NCBI GenBank assembly: GCA_900404475.1 | Contig: OUQQ01000405.1 | Coordinates: forward strand, 5,251 to 37,202 | Origin: Spongospora subterranea | Taxonomy: Eukaryota; Endomyxa; Phytomyxea; Plasmodiophorida; Plasmodiophoridae | Length of the DNA stretch: 31,952 bases | Direction: 5' to 3' | Shown: positions 21,189 to 31,204 of the stretch, piece after piece | Position numbering within the stretch: position 1 is the first letter of the stretch | How the letters are laid out: the number at the start of each line of letters is the position of its first letter | The notes under the pieces: generated by a model | The model's database searches: none | What the model was told of the DNA's origin: nothing | Seen by the model: only the letters and a program-made list of their open reading frames with translations | Made by a program: the position numbers and the translations under genes

Positions 21189-22484
21189 ATGTTCCGTAAC
21201 AAGATGAACCCATCGTTCGCCGTCCGGATGGCCATCAATTCTGCTGGTGACGTCGCAGAATTGGTGTTGACAAGAATGTATGATGCAGTCGTCTGTGATA
21301 AACTCGACAGAATTTGTCTCCGACGTATTTGGTATTTCACGACGACGAACTCAACTGACCATGTTAGTTGAAGATGGCCGTATATAATACTAGGGGCACC
21401 CATCATATATACTGATTGATGACATTGACGGACTGCGTGAACAGCAGCGCCACGGCATTGCACTCACAACCAATTCCGAATGTGGTTCTCAAGTAGTGTT
21501 CTTTCGTTGGCCCATGATGCGATTGGAAAGATGTCGTGTCGAATAGGTTAGTCCCTTGTCGCTGACTGTTTCTCTCGTTAATGAACGTTTGATAATATGA
21601 TGAAACATCATCAAGCTCTCTCTACTGAACACTAATCTGTAGACACCTTATCATTCCAATGATTGTCTGATTTATTACACCGTTCTTGTTTTTTCCATCT
21701 GTATTGACGCTCTGCCTGCTCATCACTAACGTTGATTATCATGTTCAGGCTGATGTTGCCCTTTTCAACAACTTTCCCGATCCGGTGCCATGGAAAAACT
21801 GGTGGTTCAGGAGTAGCGCCATGACGTGGGTCGGTGACCTGGTCACGATCAAGGTGTGTTGTTGTCAGATCCGTTTTTACCTTGAAACCCTTTTCGTTTC
21901 TGCATTCTGCCCAAATGAGGATCATTCTGGCTGGCACCAGACGGAACCAGGCGCATCACGATGCCCTTCAAATCATGTCGATACAATTTTGGCTGTCTGA
22001 TGGGATTAATACTTCGTTATTTCCGTTCACGAATTTGTTTCGATCGCGCCAGAGGAACTTACGGTCGTGTTGTTCAGGTTCATTGGCATTAATCCGGCTT
22101 GTGCTTGGCTCAGCACGCTGCGCCTGCAACCAACAACGCAGGTGAACAATTCTTTGAGTGGATTCTCTGTTTTTGTTGTCGGGTTTTCCAAATGAGGACA
22201 AATGTTGGCACCAGTCGGATTTGGGGTGGAATATAAGATTACTTTGACCGCTCCCGAACTGCCGATGAATTTTTGGCTGACTGATGGAAATCCCACTATC
22301 ATCTCGATGTTTTCTTATAGATATCATGTTTGCGGCAATCACTCAATTTCGTTTTGTGTTTTCAGGAGCGCTTTTCAGCATTGTCGCGAATTCGTGGAAC
22401 TCACACTATCTTCGCCTCACCGTTTCCGGTATTTTGTGTGTCTCACACCAATTCGCGGTTGCCCTTTTTGTTCACGGCCGATAG
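21189..22484 (+). CDS. Possible multi-exon gene, unknown
   Basis: Exon-like segments lie in order on the plus strand. They include 21189-21371 (starts MFRNKMNPSFAVRMAIN) and 21750-21854, preceded by GTTCAG and followed by GTGTGT, with a plausible peptide (NNFPDPVPWKNWWFRSS). Two related segments encode SIQFWLSDG (about 21980) and PMNFWLTDG (about 22265). A last segment after TTTTCAG (22366) is hydrophobic (LRLTVSGILCVSHQFAVALF) and ends at a stop at 22482. Downstream lie mariner relics. No family is recognised. The two FWL(S/T)DG segments hint at a repeated domain, and the hydrophobic end at a membrane anchor. Exon joins are not resolved. Confidence 0.3.
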
Positions 22485-22569
22485 GTTCAAAAGTGTGCTA
22501 CACACTAATAAATTGTACTCTGTCCACAAATAAGTGTCTGTTTTGCCCTGTCATATGAACTCAACCAAT

Positions 22570-22800
22570 CGAAGCGAAATGGCCCCGATCAAATATCGTC
22601 CACTCCATATTAATGCAGCAAGACAATGCGAACTCTCATATTGATTTGGTCGACGGCGAGTTCGTGGCAGCAGTTCAAGAAACTTCCTACGTTGAGGATA
22701 TTTTTTTCACATCTGTAATTATTCTCATATCAATCAACGTTGTTGATTTCGGCAGCATTAACGATGTGAACTTGTCTCTTTATACAGTGTCGGATTACAG
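22570..22800 (+). pseudogene. Mariner-like transposase fragment (plus strand)
   Basis: This is a C-terminal fragment of a Tc1/mariner-superfamily transposase of the kind seen in oomycetes and other protists. It reads AKWPRSNIVHSILMQQDNAN then SHIDLVDGEFVAAVQETSY. The QQDNA motif holds the second catalytic Asp of the DDE/DDD triad. After about 75 codons the similarity fades (INVVDFGSIND in place of the usual 'LDLGFF.AIQ'). The catalytic N-terminal part is missing. Confidence 0.7.
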
Positions 22801-23960
22801 TCGATCCTTTCCCATTGTGTGAGACAAAAACGGTATCCGCTGCTTCTTTTGACTTTCATCGTTTCGGTCATGCATTGTTGGTGCGATCACCACACTTTGT
22901 TCAGGGTCGGCATTGACTTTTCTTTTGAATGCAGCGGCAATGAGCTCGTCAATCCCTCGCTGACCATTTCGATAATGTCCGGAAAACAATGTCAAATCCA
23001 GAGTGTTATTTATATTGGACTGTTTGGGTGTGTGGCACATCATTCGGATATCCCCACGACGTTTCTTGAACCGCTCTCACGAACTCGGGTTTCGCCTGAT
23101 CTTGCTGCATTAATATCGGGTGTCCCATATCTGATCGGGGCCAGTTCCCTTCGATTCTTGGCAATATTTTTTGAATGATCATTATTCGATACTCGCGTTT
23201 GTCCACGTTCGTGCTCTTTGTGTCCATAGCTCCGGCTGGTCTGTTTTTACTGAATCGCTTTGCCGGTTCCTGTTGGACAAACGTCCAGATACCCAGTTTT
23301 TCGTCCAGATCATCTACGTGGTCAACTCGAATCTTGTTTCTGGACGTTTGGTCGAGTTCGTTCGCACGAATTCCTCTGATATCACATTGATGACCCATCT
23401 TGCTGAAGAACGTGCGGATTGTGAACGGAAACCAATCTTACACCCCCGGGTTCGTTATGTGTCATTGGCATATCGGGCCATCGATGTACTGGTGATTGTT
23501 TTTTTGATAATCACCTGCAATTCCGACGACCGCTGACCGGTGTGTTATTGCCCATGCAAATAAACCGCAGCGAATCATCGGTTTGCGCACGTACTACACG
23601 CCGTTTTCGTCGCTCATTTACCTTTTCGACCGCTATCTGCTAACCGCTGCATAAACCAGGTCTTCCCAGGATTATTGATCGCTCCTGAGTATCTTCCCGT
23701 CCTTTTCGACCTATGTTTCTGTTCCCGACACCATTTTTGATGTGCTGAAACTGCCACAGCGCCCCCCATCGCATCCTTTGAGTCGCGTGGTTGAAACTTA
23801 TCTCTAGCGCATGCAACACGATAGCGTTGACGCACACCAACAGTTTTGAGGCTAGAACATCTGCCTTTCCTGTCAATATTTGGCCACTAAAATCCTCAAT
23901 CAACATCTGCCGTTTCTCAACCTCCTCCTTGTATGAGGACACGATGTAATCTGGTCTCAC
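22795..23960 (-). pseudogene. Mariner-like transposase relic (minus strand)
   Basis: This is a longer mariner-like transposase relic facing the plus-strand fragment. Reading from high to low coordinates, 23960-23640 carries the N-terminal helix-turn-helix side (HIKNGVGNRNIGRKGREDTQ). Frame 23398-23006 reads KLGIWTFVQQEPAKRFSKNR, PAGAMDTKSTNVDKREY and NWPRSDMGHPILMQQD, then a deletion after the QQD motif leads to FVRAVQETSWG. Finally 23043-22795 reads TPKQSNINNTLDLTLFSG and GIDELIAAAF, matching the C-terminal 'SPDLNVLDLGFF.AIQ...' part. Frameshifts and the internal deletion make it inactive. Gene order and motifs leave little doubt about the family. Confidence 0.75.
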
Positions 23961-23999
23961 TCATCAAATCCTCCCAATCTTGTTGGTCATACACCCTTT

Positions 24000-25075
24000 T
24001 GTTGATGTTCGATAACACACACCCGGCACGTTATTCGGCACTCGTTGAACGCGATCGTTGCAGGTTTGATTGTGGACAATCATCAATGGCGGGGCGATTT
24101 CTGTGAAGATATGAAAACATGGTGTTGAGGAGACGATCATATCTGGTCACAGCTGAACCTTTTCTGGAACAGATCACCGAACCCAATGCGCCCGCGAAAA
24201 TCTCGGGCTGTAGAAAGCAAATGTTGAGGTACAATAATTGAATAAAACCCACGAGATGCCATCAGTAAGAACACACCTGTCGTACTCGGTCTCGGGCGCC
24301 CTGCACCAGTCAAGGCACCAGTGAATATCTGAAAATGAGTTCTGATGTTCCCCCGCTCCATAATCGAATGCTGATTGGAACGTGATTCTCAAAAACGTCT
24401 TGATCGACTAGTGGAACCAGTTGGAAGGAGCTCAAGAAGGGCCCCAAGAGGGGGCGATGATTTATTGTGGGATATCGAGAGAGAATCATTGACACACACA
24501 GCAGATGATCTGGTGCATCAACTACCCGCCGGTTCTTGCCCGACCAAAACTTGTTAAAGCAATAAAACGATTCTGGGGTCATGTGAAACGCCCCGATTCA
24601 GAATAGATTCTACCGCACCATCTGGCTTCAATGATACGCTAGCGATGACATCGCTTGAGATCACACTGCCGACGACGCCAGCAATGTGTCATCGTCCGGC
24701 GCATGGGCCAAGAAATCATCTACACCCTGATCAGTTGGGACCACAACTGGAATTGTGGTTCCCCTGAGGTAAACGCGTTAGGGGTAAAGATACCCATTTG
24801 TGTAATCATTCCTTGGCTTGCAATTTTGTCGGTGACAGGAATCTGCCAGAAACCTTTGAAGGCGTCTAAGGTGCTAAATCGTCTCGATTTTGACAAATAA
24901 CCACCAACTGTAGAGAGATGTGGCATAGGATAAAAATTAGGTTTGGTCATGGCATTTGGAACACGTAGATCACAAACTGTTTGGAATGATCGTTCAGCTT
25001 CGCCCCTGTTGACGGAAAACGCAGGAGAGGCCCATGAAGATGACGGGCTGAGGTATTCGAACCCAATATCACTTA
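24000..25075 (-). pseudogene. Ty3/Gypsy reverse-transcriptase relic
   Basis: Minus-strand coding traces of an LTR-retrotransposon pol gene. The RT palm and fingers are clear at about 25065-24720: SSWASPAFSVNRGEAERSF, TVCDLRVPNAMTKPNFYPMP, RFSTLDAFKGFWQIPV and MGIFTPNAF, in the Ty3/Gypsy order. After a frameshift near 24735 the active-site box appears as GVDDFLAHAPDD (near 24705), equivalent to the usual Y(V/L)DD with Gly for Tyr. Further down the strand 24392-24020 shows weak traces possibly from the connection/RNase H region (APETEYDRCVLTDG), but that assignment is uncertain. No LTRs, primer-binding site or integrase were found, so this is a truncated dead copy. Confidence 0.75.
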
Positions 25076-25819
25076 GTGTTTAGGAAGTGGTCCATCAACA
25101 ATTGTTTCATGCGAACGGGTGAATGTGTCGGCCTGGTCGACATAGAACAGGGACTGCTGTGTCCAACACCTAAGGTCCTAGTGTAGTACGGAAACTATCA
25201 ACGAAATCCAAATCCAACGAACGAAGGTTTTCCAAAAAACAAGGCGGCGCAGCATTAGCAACTGTGGCATTGATGCTCCGATTCAGAGATGAGACAATAT
25301 TCCCTGAAAACGTTCGATAAATACGGCCCTAAAAAACCAGCGTTCTTGAGAAGCTCGTTAAGTTCGGCAATCATTAACGCCCAACGTCATGATTTCCCGT
25401 GTTGATTTTTCATCCATCGTGTGCTTTTCGTCCAAAGCGGGGGAACCTCAATCATTTTTTTACTGCGATTGAGATGGCTATCCAGAGGATTGGAAGTTCA
25501 AGTTGGGATCCGTAATCAGTCATCCGATGACGACCTCTTTCGACATGAACAACTTCCCCCTTCCAGGCTAATACGTTCATCAAACCATGTCAACACCTCG
25601 CTGAACTGGTGTCGTCAGATATGAAAACTAACGCGGGTCAGCGATGGAAATATAACTGCTGACATTGAGATTGTCACTTTCTACAGCATTAATTGGTGTC
25701 TAGTGGTGATTCATTGAGCTCTCCGTCCTCTAGTGAGAACTTAGGTCCCTGAACCAATAAATCATTCTTCTAAGCTCTTAAAAACCTCTTGTAAATCATT
25801 GTTTACATATTTCACCTGT
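25076..25819. other. No gene recognised
   Basis: No convincing exon, RNA gene or repeat was seen between the Gypsy relic and the inverted repeat at 25820. A short plus-strand frame at 25421-25624 has no recognisable content. Confidence 0.4.
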
Positions 25820-26194
25820 ACAACCTACAGGGCAATATTCACATCTCAAAAACGTTGAAGGACAGCATTGCAGATCAGACAAAAGGAAAATGCTGACATG
25901 GACCTACAACATTTCAAATATTGCATTCCAGAATGGGTCGCCGTGTCAGGACAGATCTAATCTACAATCAAAGGCCACAGGCCTGCCAAAGCCAAATACA
26001 TTGGCAACGGCTGATTTGAGAGTGACCCAGAACGATCGTGGATGACGAAGTCTGACACGACGACCCATTCTGGAATGTCATATATCAAAAAGTTGTCGGT
26101 TCATGTCAGCAATTTCCTTTTGTCTGATCATCTGCAATGCTGTCCTTGGTAATGTGCAATGTTTTTAAGATGTAAAAATTGCCCTGTAGGTTGT
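25820..26194. repeat. Long inverted repeat (foldback/MITE-like)
   Basis: Arm 25820-25952 (ACAACCTACAGGGCAAT ... CATTCCAGAATGGGTCG) pairs with the reverse complement of 26050-26194 across a 97-base spacer. The right arm carries an extra stretch of about 12 bases, and there are scattered substitutions. The outer ends (ACAACCTACAGGGC) are well matched. No target-site duplication is obvious. The form is typical of a non-autonomous foldback element. Confidence 0.8.
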
Positions 26195-26583
26195 TCAATT
26201 TGGTTATCGATTTTCGTTGAGTTTTCATTGACAGCCCTGACGCAGAGTATCCACAATAGGCGAACTCCGTTTCCATAAAGTAGATGATTTGAATCAGGCG
26301 CCCTACCTTTTTGTATTGATTGGAAAATATTTGTGTTTTCTCCTTTGGGTTCTAGGTGTTCTTCTGGGTGCTGTTTGTACCATGGATTCTGTTGATCTAT
26401 GGCGATCGTGAGTTTGGTCATAACTGTTGATGTTGTAATTGCTTGTCGGTAGTTTCTGTCGTTTTGTGGATCGTATTTGTCTGGGGTGTTGGTCGCCAGA
26501 CTTCTTCTGTGTCTTTTTGTTGCTTGATGAGTTCGCATTTGTATTTTGCTGTCTTTTTTATGTCTCTCGTTTGTTTCACTCAT
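26128..26583 (-). CDS. Hypothetical 151-aa basic ORF
   Basis: An open ATG-started minus-strand frame of 151 codons with a hydrophilic Lys/Arg/Thr/Gln-rich N-terminal half (MSETNERHKKDSKIQMRTHQ) and no membrane segment or known motif. Its 3' end runs into the right arm of the inverted repeat (25820-26194), so the frame may belong to that element or be chance. Confidence 0.22.
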   Translation of the reverse strand: MSETNERHKKDSKIQMRTHQATKRHRRSLATNTPDKYDPQNDRNYRQAITTSTVMTKLTIAIDQQNPWYKQHPEEHLEPKGENTNIFQSIQKGRAPDSNHLLYGNGVRLLWILCVRAVNENSTKIDNQIEQPTGQFLHLKNIAHYQGQHCR

Positions 26584-26935
26584 ACTGTGTAGTTTCCCTG
26601 TTTGATATTTTCCCTTAAATGTGCCATTGAGTTGTATTATCTGATTGTCTGTATGTTGCTTATCATGGCTGTGTGTAGGTTTATTGTGTTGTTCTCGTGT
26701 TTTGTTGGCGTCTTCTTGATTTCATTTATTGGTGTAGTCAAACTTTCAACGGTTATAATTTTGCGTTTATGTTTGCCTTTTGAGCATTGAATTTTGGTCA
26801 TTGAGCTGTATCATTTGAACATCATTCTTCAACGGTTGCAATTAAGCGTTCAACTGTTGCGCAGCTGTATAGCAACCGCGTATAATGATCCAGAAACTTG
26901 AGTTCATGATGCTAAATCTCGTATTCATTAAAACC

Positions 26936-27120
26936 TGCCCATCTGTACTACGTTTGGAAAGAGGTATTCGCCACTGGAGCTCGGTTTGAGATGGATTTAG
27001 ATCCGTTTTGATTGGGGTTTTGAATCCTTTCCTTTACGGCAAACCATCATTGAAAGCAAAGAGTCATGGAATTTGTTTCAAAAATATTGACGACCAGCCC
27101 AACCCCGGTTTTAAAATCAA
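26936..27120 (-). repeat. Diverged copy A of an unidentified coding repeat
   Basis: This segment aligns in the same orientation with about 28728-28910 (shared CCCATCTGT, AAGAGGTATT, GGAGCT, TAGATGGAT...). Minus-strand peptides also match: DLNPSQTELQWRIPLSK here against DWDPSKEKLPRPIPLPN there. This copy has stops and frame changes. Confidence 0.55.
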
Positions 27121-27129
27121 CAGGGTTCT

Positions 27130-28490
27130 CAGAATACCGTCGATGAAAATTAGCTATGCGTCGTCGCAACAAGGGAGAGTGATCAGCAAATCCTTTAGCG
27201 GGTTCCCACGACCCAGGGGTTCGCTGTTGGAACGAGGATATATTTGATGGAGATTTGTCATCAAGTCATATGATGAAGTTCAGATTCCGACATGTCGATC
27301 GACGTTATCCTGAAAGCGCAACGTATTTATTTCACTCGATTGACAGATACATTGAATCGAAACTTACGGGAGCCCAATGATGCATAGTGCGAAATGGGGC
27401 GAGATATACGAAACTCACCCATATCTACATCGATCTCGAGGACACTGCATTCAACTTGGGCATATTTTTATCACCATTATTGGAATTTACGTGCAATTGC
27501 ACGTGATAGAAATCAAGCAATCGAGTGGATCACATACACAGTGAATTATGCTGAACATCTGTTTGAATCATTACGTCAGAGAAGAAATATCGACATTGCA
27601 TGTCATGACCGTTGTGTTGGGTTTGGGATTAGAGGGTCCTACATAGGCAAATTCATTGAGACTCAAGAAGCAAATATGTACTGCTTTTCAGATTTGAAAG
27701 TATTTGATTATTGATAAATATTGAGATTTAGGGTTGATAACATATATCGGAACCTGATAGGTTGTTAAAACCGGTAGCTCAAGGGTGAATGGGTCGATTT
27801 CACACTCATGAACTAAGGTTGTTCAGACGAACCTCAATTTGGTCGTCGCTATGTTTCTGCAAGATTTTTTTCATATTACTTTAGTAACACACACGAGAAC
27901 AGGTATGTTCAGGAATCAATGAAGATACCAATACTGAACCTCATAATTTATAAATATTCACATTTTTTGGTGGCGACATATCAAATTCATAGGTCTGTGC
28001 TCAAGAGACGTTGACCCTTGGGATATCCTTGTCGGCAGGGGTATCCATTTCCACCTACACCTCTAACAGGATATGACCAACCATCTGGAAGATGGTATTT
28101 TACAGCAGAACAAATATAGATGATCGTGCTGTGTTTTACGGTCCAATGGAATGACTTTTCCTGAATTGTCATATCAATGTCGCCCTTGTGCTGACCTGCG
28201 ATTGAGTGGTAGTCGGTCGTAATTTTAAACGGGGTAATATGGCGCCATAATCAACCAAGGCTACAGAATTTGTTTGTCATACTGTTAGAGATCAGGAGAA
28301 TGTTGTGAATTATCTCTGAAGTCGCAGGTCGGACATTCAAGCGTGACACTGGTAATTTTATATTGATATATACTCTTAGATTGGATTTACCTATCGTAAC
28401 TGCGATTGCAATGGGCTTTGATGAGGTATGACAATATAGCCATAAAAGTTGTGCCCATTGGTCATTTAGACAATTTCATGGCTGGAGCTC
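27130..28490. other. No gene recognised
   Basis: One plus-strand frame (27394-27714, 107 codons, containing RDRNQAIEWITYTVNYAEHL) is open, but it has no known motif and no clear splice sites. Otherwise the stretch between the two copies of the unidentified repeat shows nothing I can support. Confidence 0.35.
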
Positions 28491-28495
28491 GACCT

Positions 28496-28937
28496 TTACA
28501 GGAAATTGAGGATGACAATGTAGAAACTTTTTATCCAGATAAGGTTTCCAAATGGACGTGTAGAGCTAAACAGCATCCCTATCACAGATGACTTATATGG
28601 ACTTTTGTCGCCTGTGTGATCTGGCAACTGACACGCAAAGGTTTCCCCTTTGACGTCAACACCAGTTCTTAATAAATCAATCCGATCCTGTCCCGTCAGC
28701 ATATCGATCAGGAACGTTCTATTTGATCTTGCCCATCTGTCCCGCGTTGCGTTAGGGAAGAGGTATTGGCCGCGGGAGCTTTTCTTTAGATGGATCCCAA
28801 TCCGCGTACGTTGGGTTTTGCATCCAAATGGTTACGGCACCACCATCAGATGCAAAAGTTATCGGACCTGGTTTGATGTCCAGATAATTCCAGCGGTTTT
28901 TGACGCTCAAAAACAGGCTCCTTTCAACCAGGCTCAT
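28496..28937 (-). pseudogene. Unidentified coding repeat, copy B
   Basis: Reading on the minus strand, frame 28937-28752 gives NRWNYLDIKPGPITFASDGG then WMQNPTYADWDPSKEKLPRP. After a one-base frame change near 28745, frame 28740-28496 continues NATRDRWARSNRTFLIDMLT, GQDRIDLLRTGVDVKGETF and ACQLPDHTGDKSPYKS. The composition is that of a real protein domain, and a diverged copy lies 1.8 kb away, which is typical of transposon-encoded sequence. I do not recognise the family. The frameshift and the absence of flanking exons suggest a relic. Confidence 0.5.
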
Positions 28938-29155
28938 TCGTTTACGAGAAATAACGATGACATATAGTTATTCTGACGGGCCGTTAGACCTAAACTTGAG
29001 TAGTTTTGAAAATCCCAAATTGGCACGCCAGCACCCATGAAGTCATTCCTGATTAAATTGAGCTGGTTCAGAAACCTGGAATCCCGTGTTCCGATACGAG
29101 TTCGAGCCTGTCAAGATCTTCCTCCAGAATTAGGATATTGGCTGCTTCCTGACTT

Positions 29156-30416
29156 TCAAGGTGGATACATAACGACGTCCATACCTGCTGTGCCGTATTG
29201 CAGCTCAACGTCATGATCTCGTCGAGAGATAAGACCAGCAAATGATGCAGCGTGTCTTGGTGTGCCAATATACAACGTCGTCCACCATGCTCGCCTTGAC
29301 CGTTCTTTCGCTCTCTTTGCCGCTCTCGGGCTTGATCGCATTTCTGAATCATCGGGACACCCAAGTGCACCGGTGAGTATTTCTGAGCATTTCAAGCGGT
29401 GCGACCCCATATTGACCTCTTTTTTACACAGTTGCCAGTTTGAGCGGTTCATCGTGTATGTGGTCAGATTACTCCTGTAGTTGGCCATCTGTGGCCGACC
29501 AGTGCCCATAACCTATTGGAATATGGTGACTAAAGAGACGTGGAGTGCTTCGACTCGAGGGAATATTGAATTGAAGTTTATTTGGACAAATATAGAGAGT
29601 AGATCACGTGATAACTAGCTAACGGTGACCATATAATCTGGGAACCGAAAGTATACAAAAAGAGGCGAAAAAATGTATCTTTTGATCAACAAAAATTTCA
29701 AGCAGAATTGCTTTGCCCATCCGAGCGTCGGGAGCTGACAAACATTCGATGAACTGCGTCGACTGAGAATCAAATCGACGCAACGCCGAACCATAGGCAA
29801 TATCGAGGAGCATTGTGATGATATTGAGCAGGAGGGACAAACCCAGTATAGCAGGATAAGAGGACTTCAATGACATGGTAATTTGGACAGTGAGAAAAAG
29901 TTTGTACAAGTTGACGTCCGAACACTGCTGACGAGAAGATGAACGAGACAATAACATGAGGATAAAAGCGACAGACAGACAGAAGCTCAAACAACAGCCT
30001 GCCACATCCAAAATGAACGCTCCAAATTTTGAAATGGCGAAGAGGAAAAAGGCGACCCAAATCAGAAAATAAATCGCCGAGGTCGGAATGAGACATCGTT
30101 TGACCCAAGGAGCAGTACTTGGGAAATCAGGATTATCCGGACGAAGAAAGATTTCTGTTCGCGAAGAAAATCAAGACCAATTCACAACATACCCAGATGA
30201 AGCTGGATCAAAGTGAGCCAAGAACGAGCGTAGACAACTTGAAATATGTTCCAGGCAAGCATGCCATATAGAGGGCCCAATGGCATTGCATAGGTAGGAT
30301 GAGGACTCCCAGGTCAGGTGGACCATAATCAACTGACCAAACGTCCAATAAACACTAAACATAAATTGAGTAAAACTCCACACACAGACCATCACCCAAC
30401 CGCCCGAATCGCCCAT
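29156..30416 (-). CDS. Multi-pass membrane protein, multi-exon
   Basis: Minus-strand exons join in frame as 30416 (ATG) to 30361, 30305-30193, then 30154 to about 29700, with introns of 55 and 38 bases. The second intron runs GTATGT...ACAG and the first has CTGAC near its 3' end, as a branch site would. The peptide runs MGDSGGWVMVCVWS..., PLGPLYGMLAWNIFQVVY, FLRPDNPDF, AIYFLIWVAFFLFAISKFG, LSFCLSVAFILMLLS and AILGLSLLLNIITMLLDIAY, giving at least four hydrophobic helices. A later exon around 29440-29360 ends SEILTG and may lead, after an intron GTGCAC...TTCAG, to a last exon with a stop at 29156; this 3' part is uncertain. No family is recognised; the topology would fit a receptor or transporter-like protein. 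The next gene upstream may be a partial paralogue. Confidence 0.45.
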
Positions 30417-30510
30417 ACTGCAGTAGCGTCTAATTAGGGAAATCTCATAATGGTCAATCAATCGCTACAGTCCCAGTCACCTTATTTAACGGCTGTATTG
30501 ATTTTAGTTC

Positions 30511-30565
30511 CTACGAACTCAGTACGAACTCACGCAGTTTCTCATGGTACGAACTCATTGGTACA
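30511..30565. repeat. Short TACGAACTCA repeats
   Basis: Three copies of TACGAACTCA lie within 55 bases, two of them only two bases apart, at the 3' end of the minus-strand gene, where they encode part of its last residues. Confidence 0.6.
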
Positions 30566-31165
30566 GTAGCGGACACCAATACTGAACTTCCTGCCTGTTC
30601 AATCATATCAGCCGTGATTTTCTGAAAAACAAAAACATTGTGAGCCACTGTTGGTTTAAACAATCCTGTACACATACTAGAATAGGCCATGGTTTGGGAA
30701 ATTTTAGTGACGTCAACATGATCATCGTCGCATAAAATCACTTTCTAGCAAATCAATAGAAGTCAACTTAAGCAGAAGATATATAAGAGAAACCAACTTT
30801 GGACTGGAAGAAGACATCACCCTGTATGGCATCTGGAACTTCCGCCAGGATATGGATCCAAACATGGCCAGGACTACCAAATTGACCACGCCATACAGTG
30901 TTTTGTGGTCAACAACCCATGCGATGAGCTTGTCACGATCCTGCTTCAGTTCCTTCGCCAGAACACCTGGCGCCTTATCAGTGTTTTTAGCCTTGATCGT
31001 TCTCTTTTGAAAATGATTCAAAAGACGAATTAGAAGACCAGATCGGTCGCCATCTAAAACAATCGACAATTCATTGAAATTGCAAACACGGTACGTAAAT
31101 AAACAAGCGCATCGGTTACCGGTGAGAATTTCAAATCCAATAAAGCATACGCTGAGCAATTTCAA
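30511..31165 (-). CDS. Putative membrane protein, 5'-truncated
   Basis: Three minus-strand exons join in frame: 31165-31120 (FIGFEILT), 31053-30821 (DGDRSGLLIRLLNHFQKRTI ... KTLYGVVNLVVLAMFGSISW) and 30744-30511 (KVILCDDDHVDVTKISQTMA ... EKLREFVLSS, stop). The introns are 66 bases (GTAACC...TTTTAG) and 76 bases (GTGATG...TTGCTAG). One hydrophobic helix is visible in the middle exon. There is no convincing start codon; just upstream on this strand lies the 329-bp palindrome, which may have cut off the 5' end. The exon ending EILT before a donor recalls the SEILTG exon of the neighbouring gene, so the two could be tandem paralogues, with this one truncated. No family is recognised. Confidence 0.42.
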
Positions 31166-31204
31166 TAGCGATGTAATATAGCAAGTGTTATGTGAGTGAC
31201 CGTA

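Noticed and set aside
23171..23536. 121-codon plus-strand frame with hydrophobic residues
   Set aside because: It is antisense to the minus-strand mariner transposase, whose motifs are clear.
25045..25080. tRNA T-loop-like sequence (GGGTTCGAATACC) on the minus strand
   Set aside because: The T-stem does not pair properly and no acceptor, D or anticodon arms are found around it; it lies at the start of the Gypsy RT relic.
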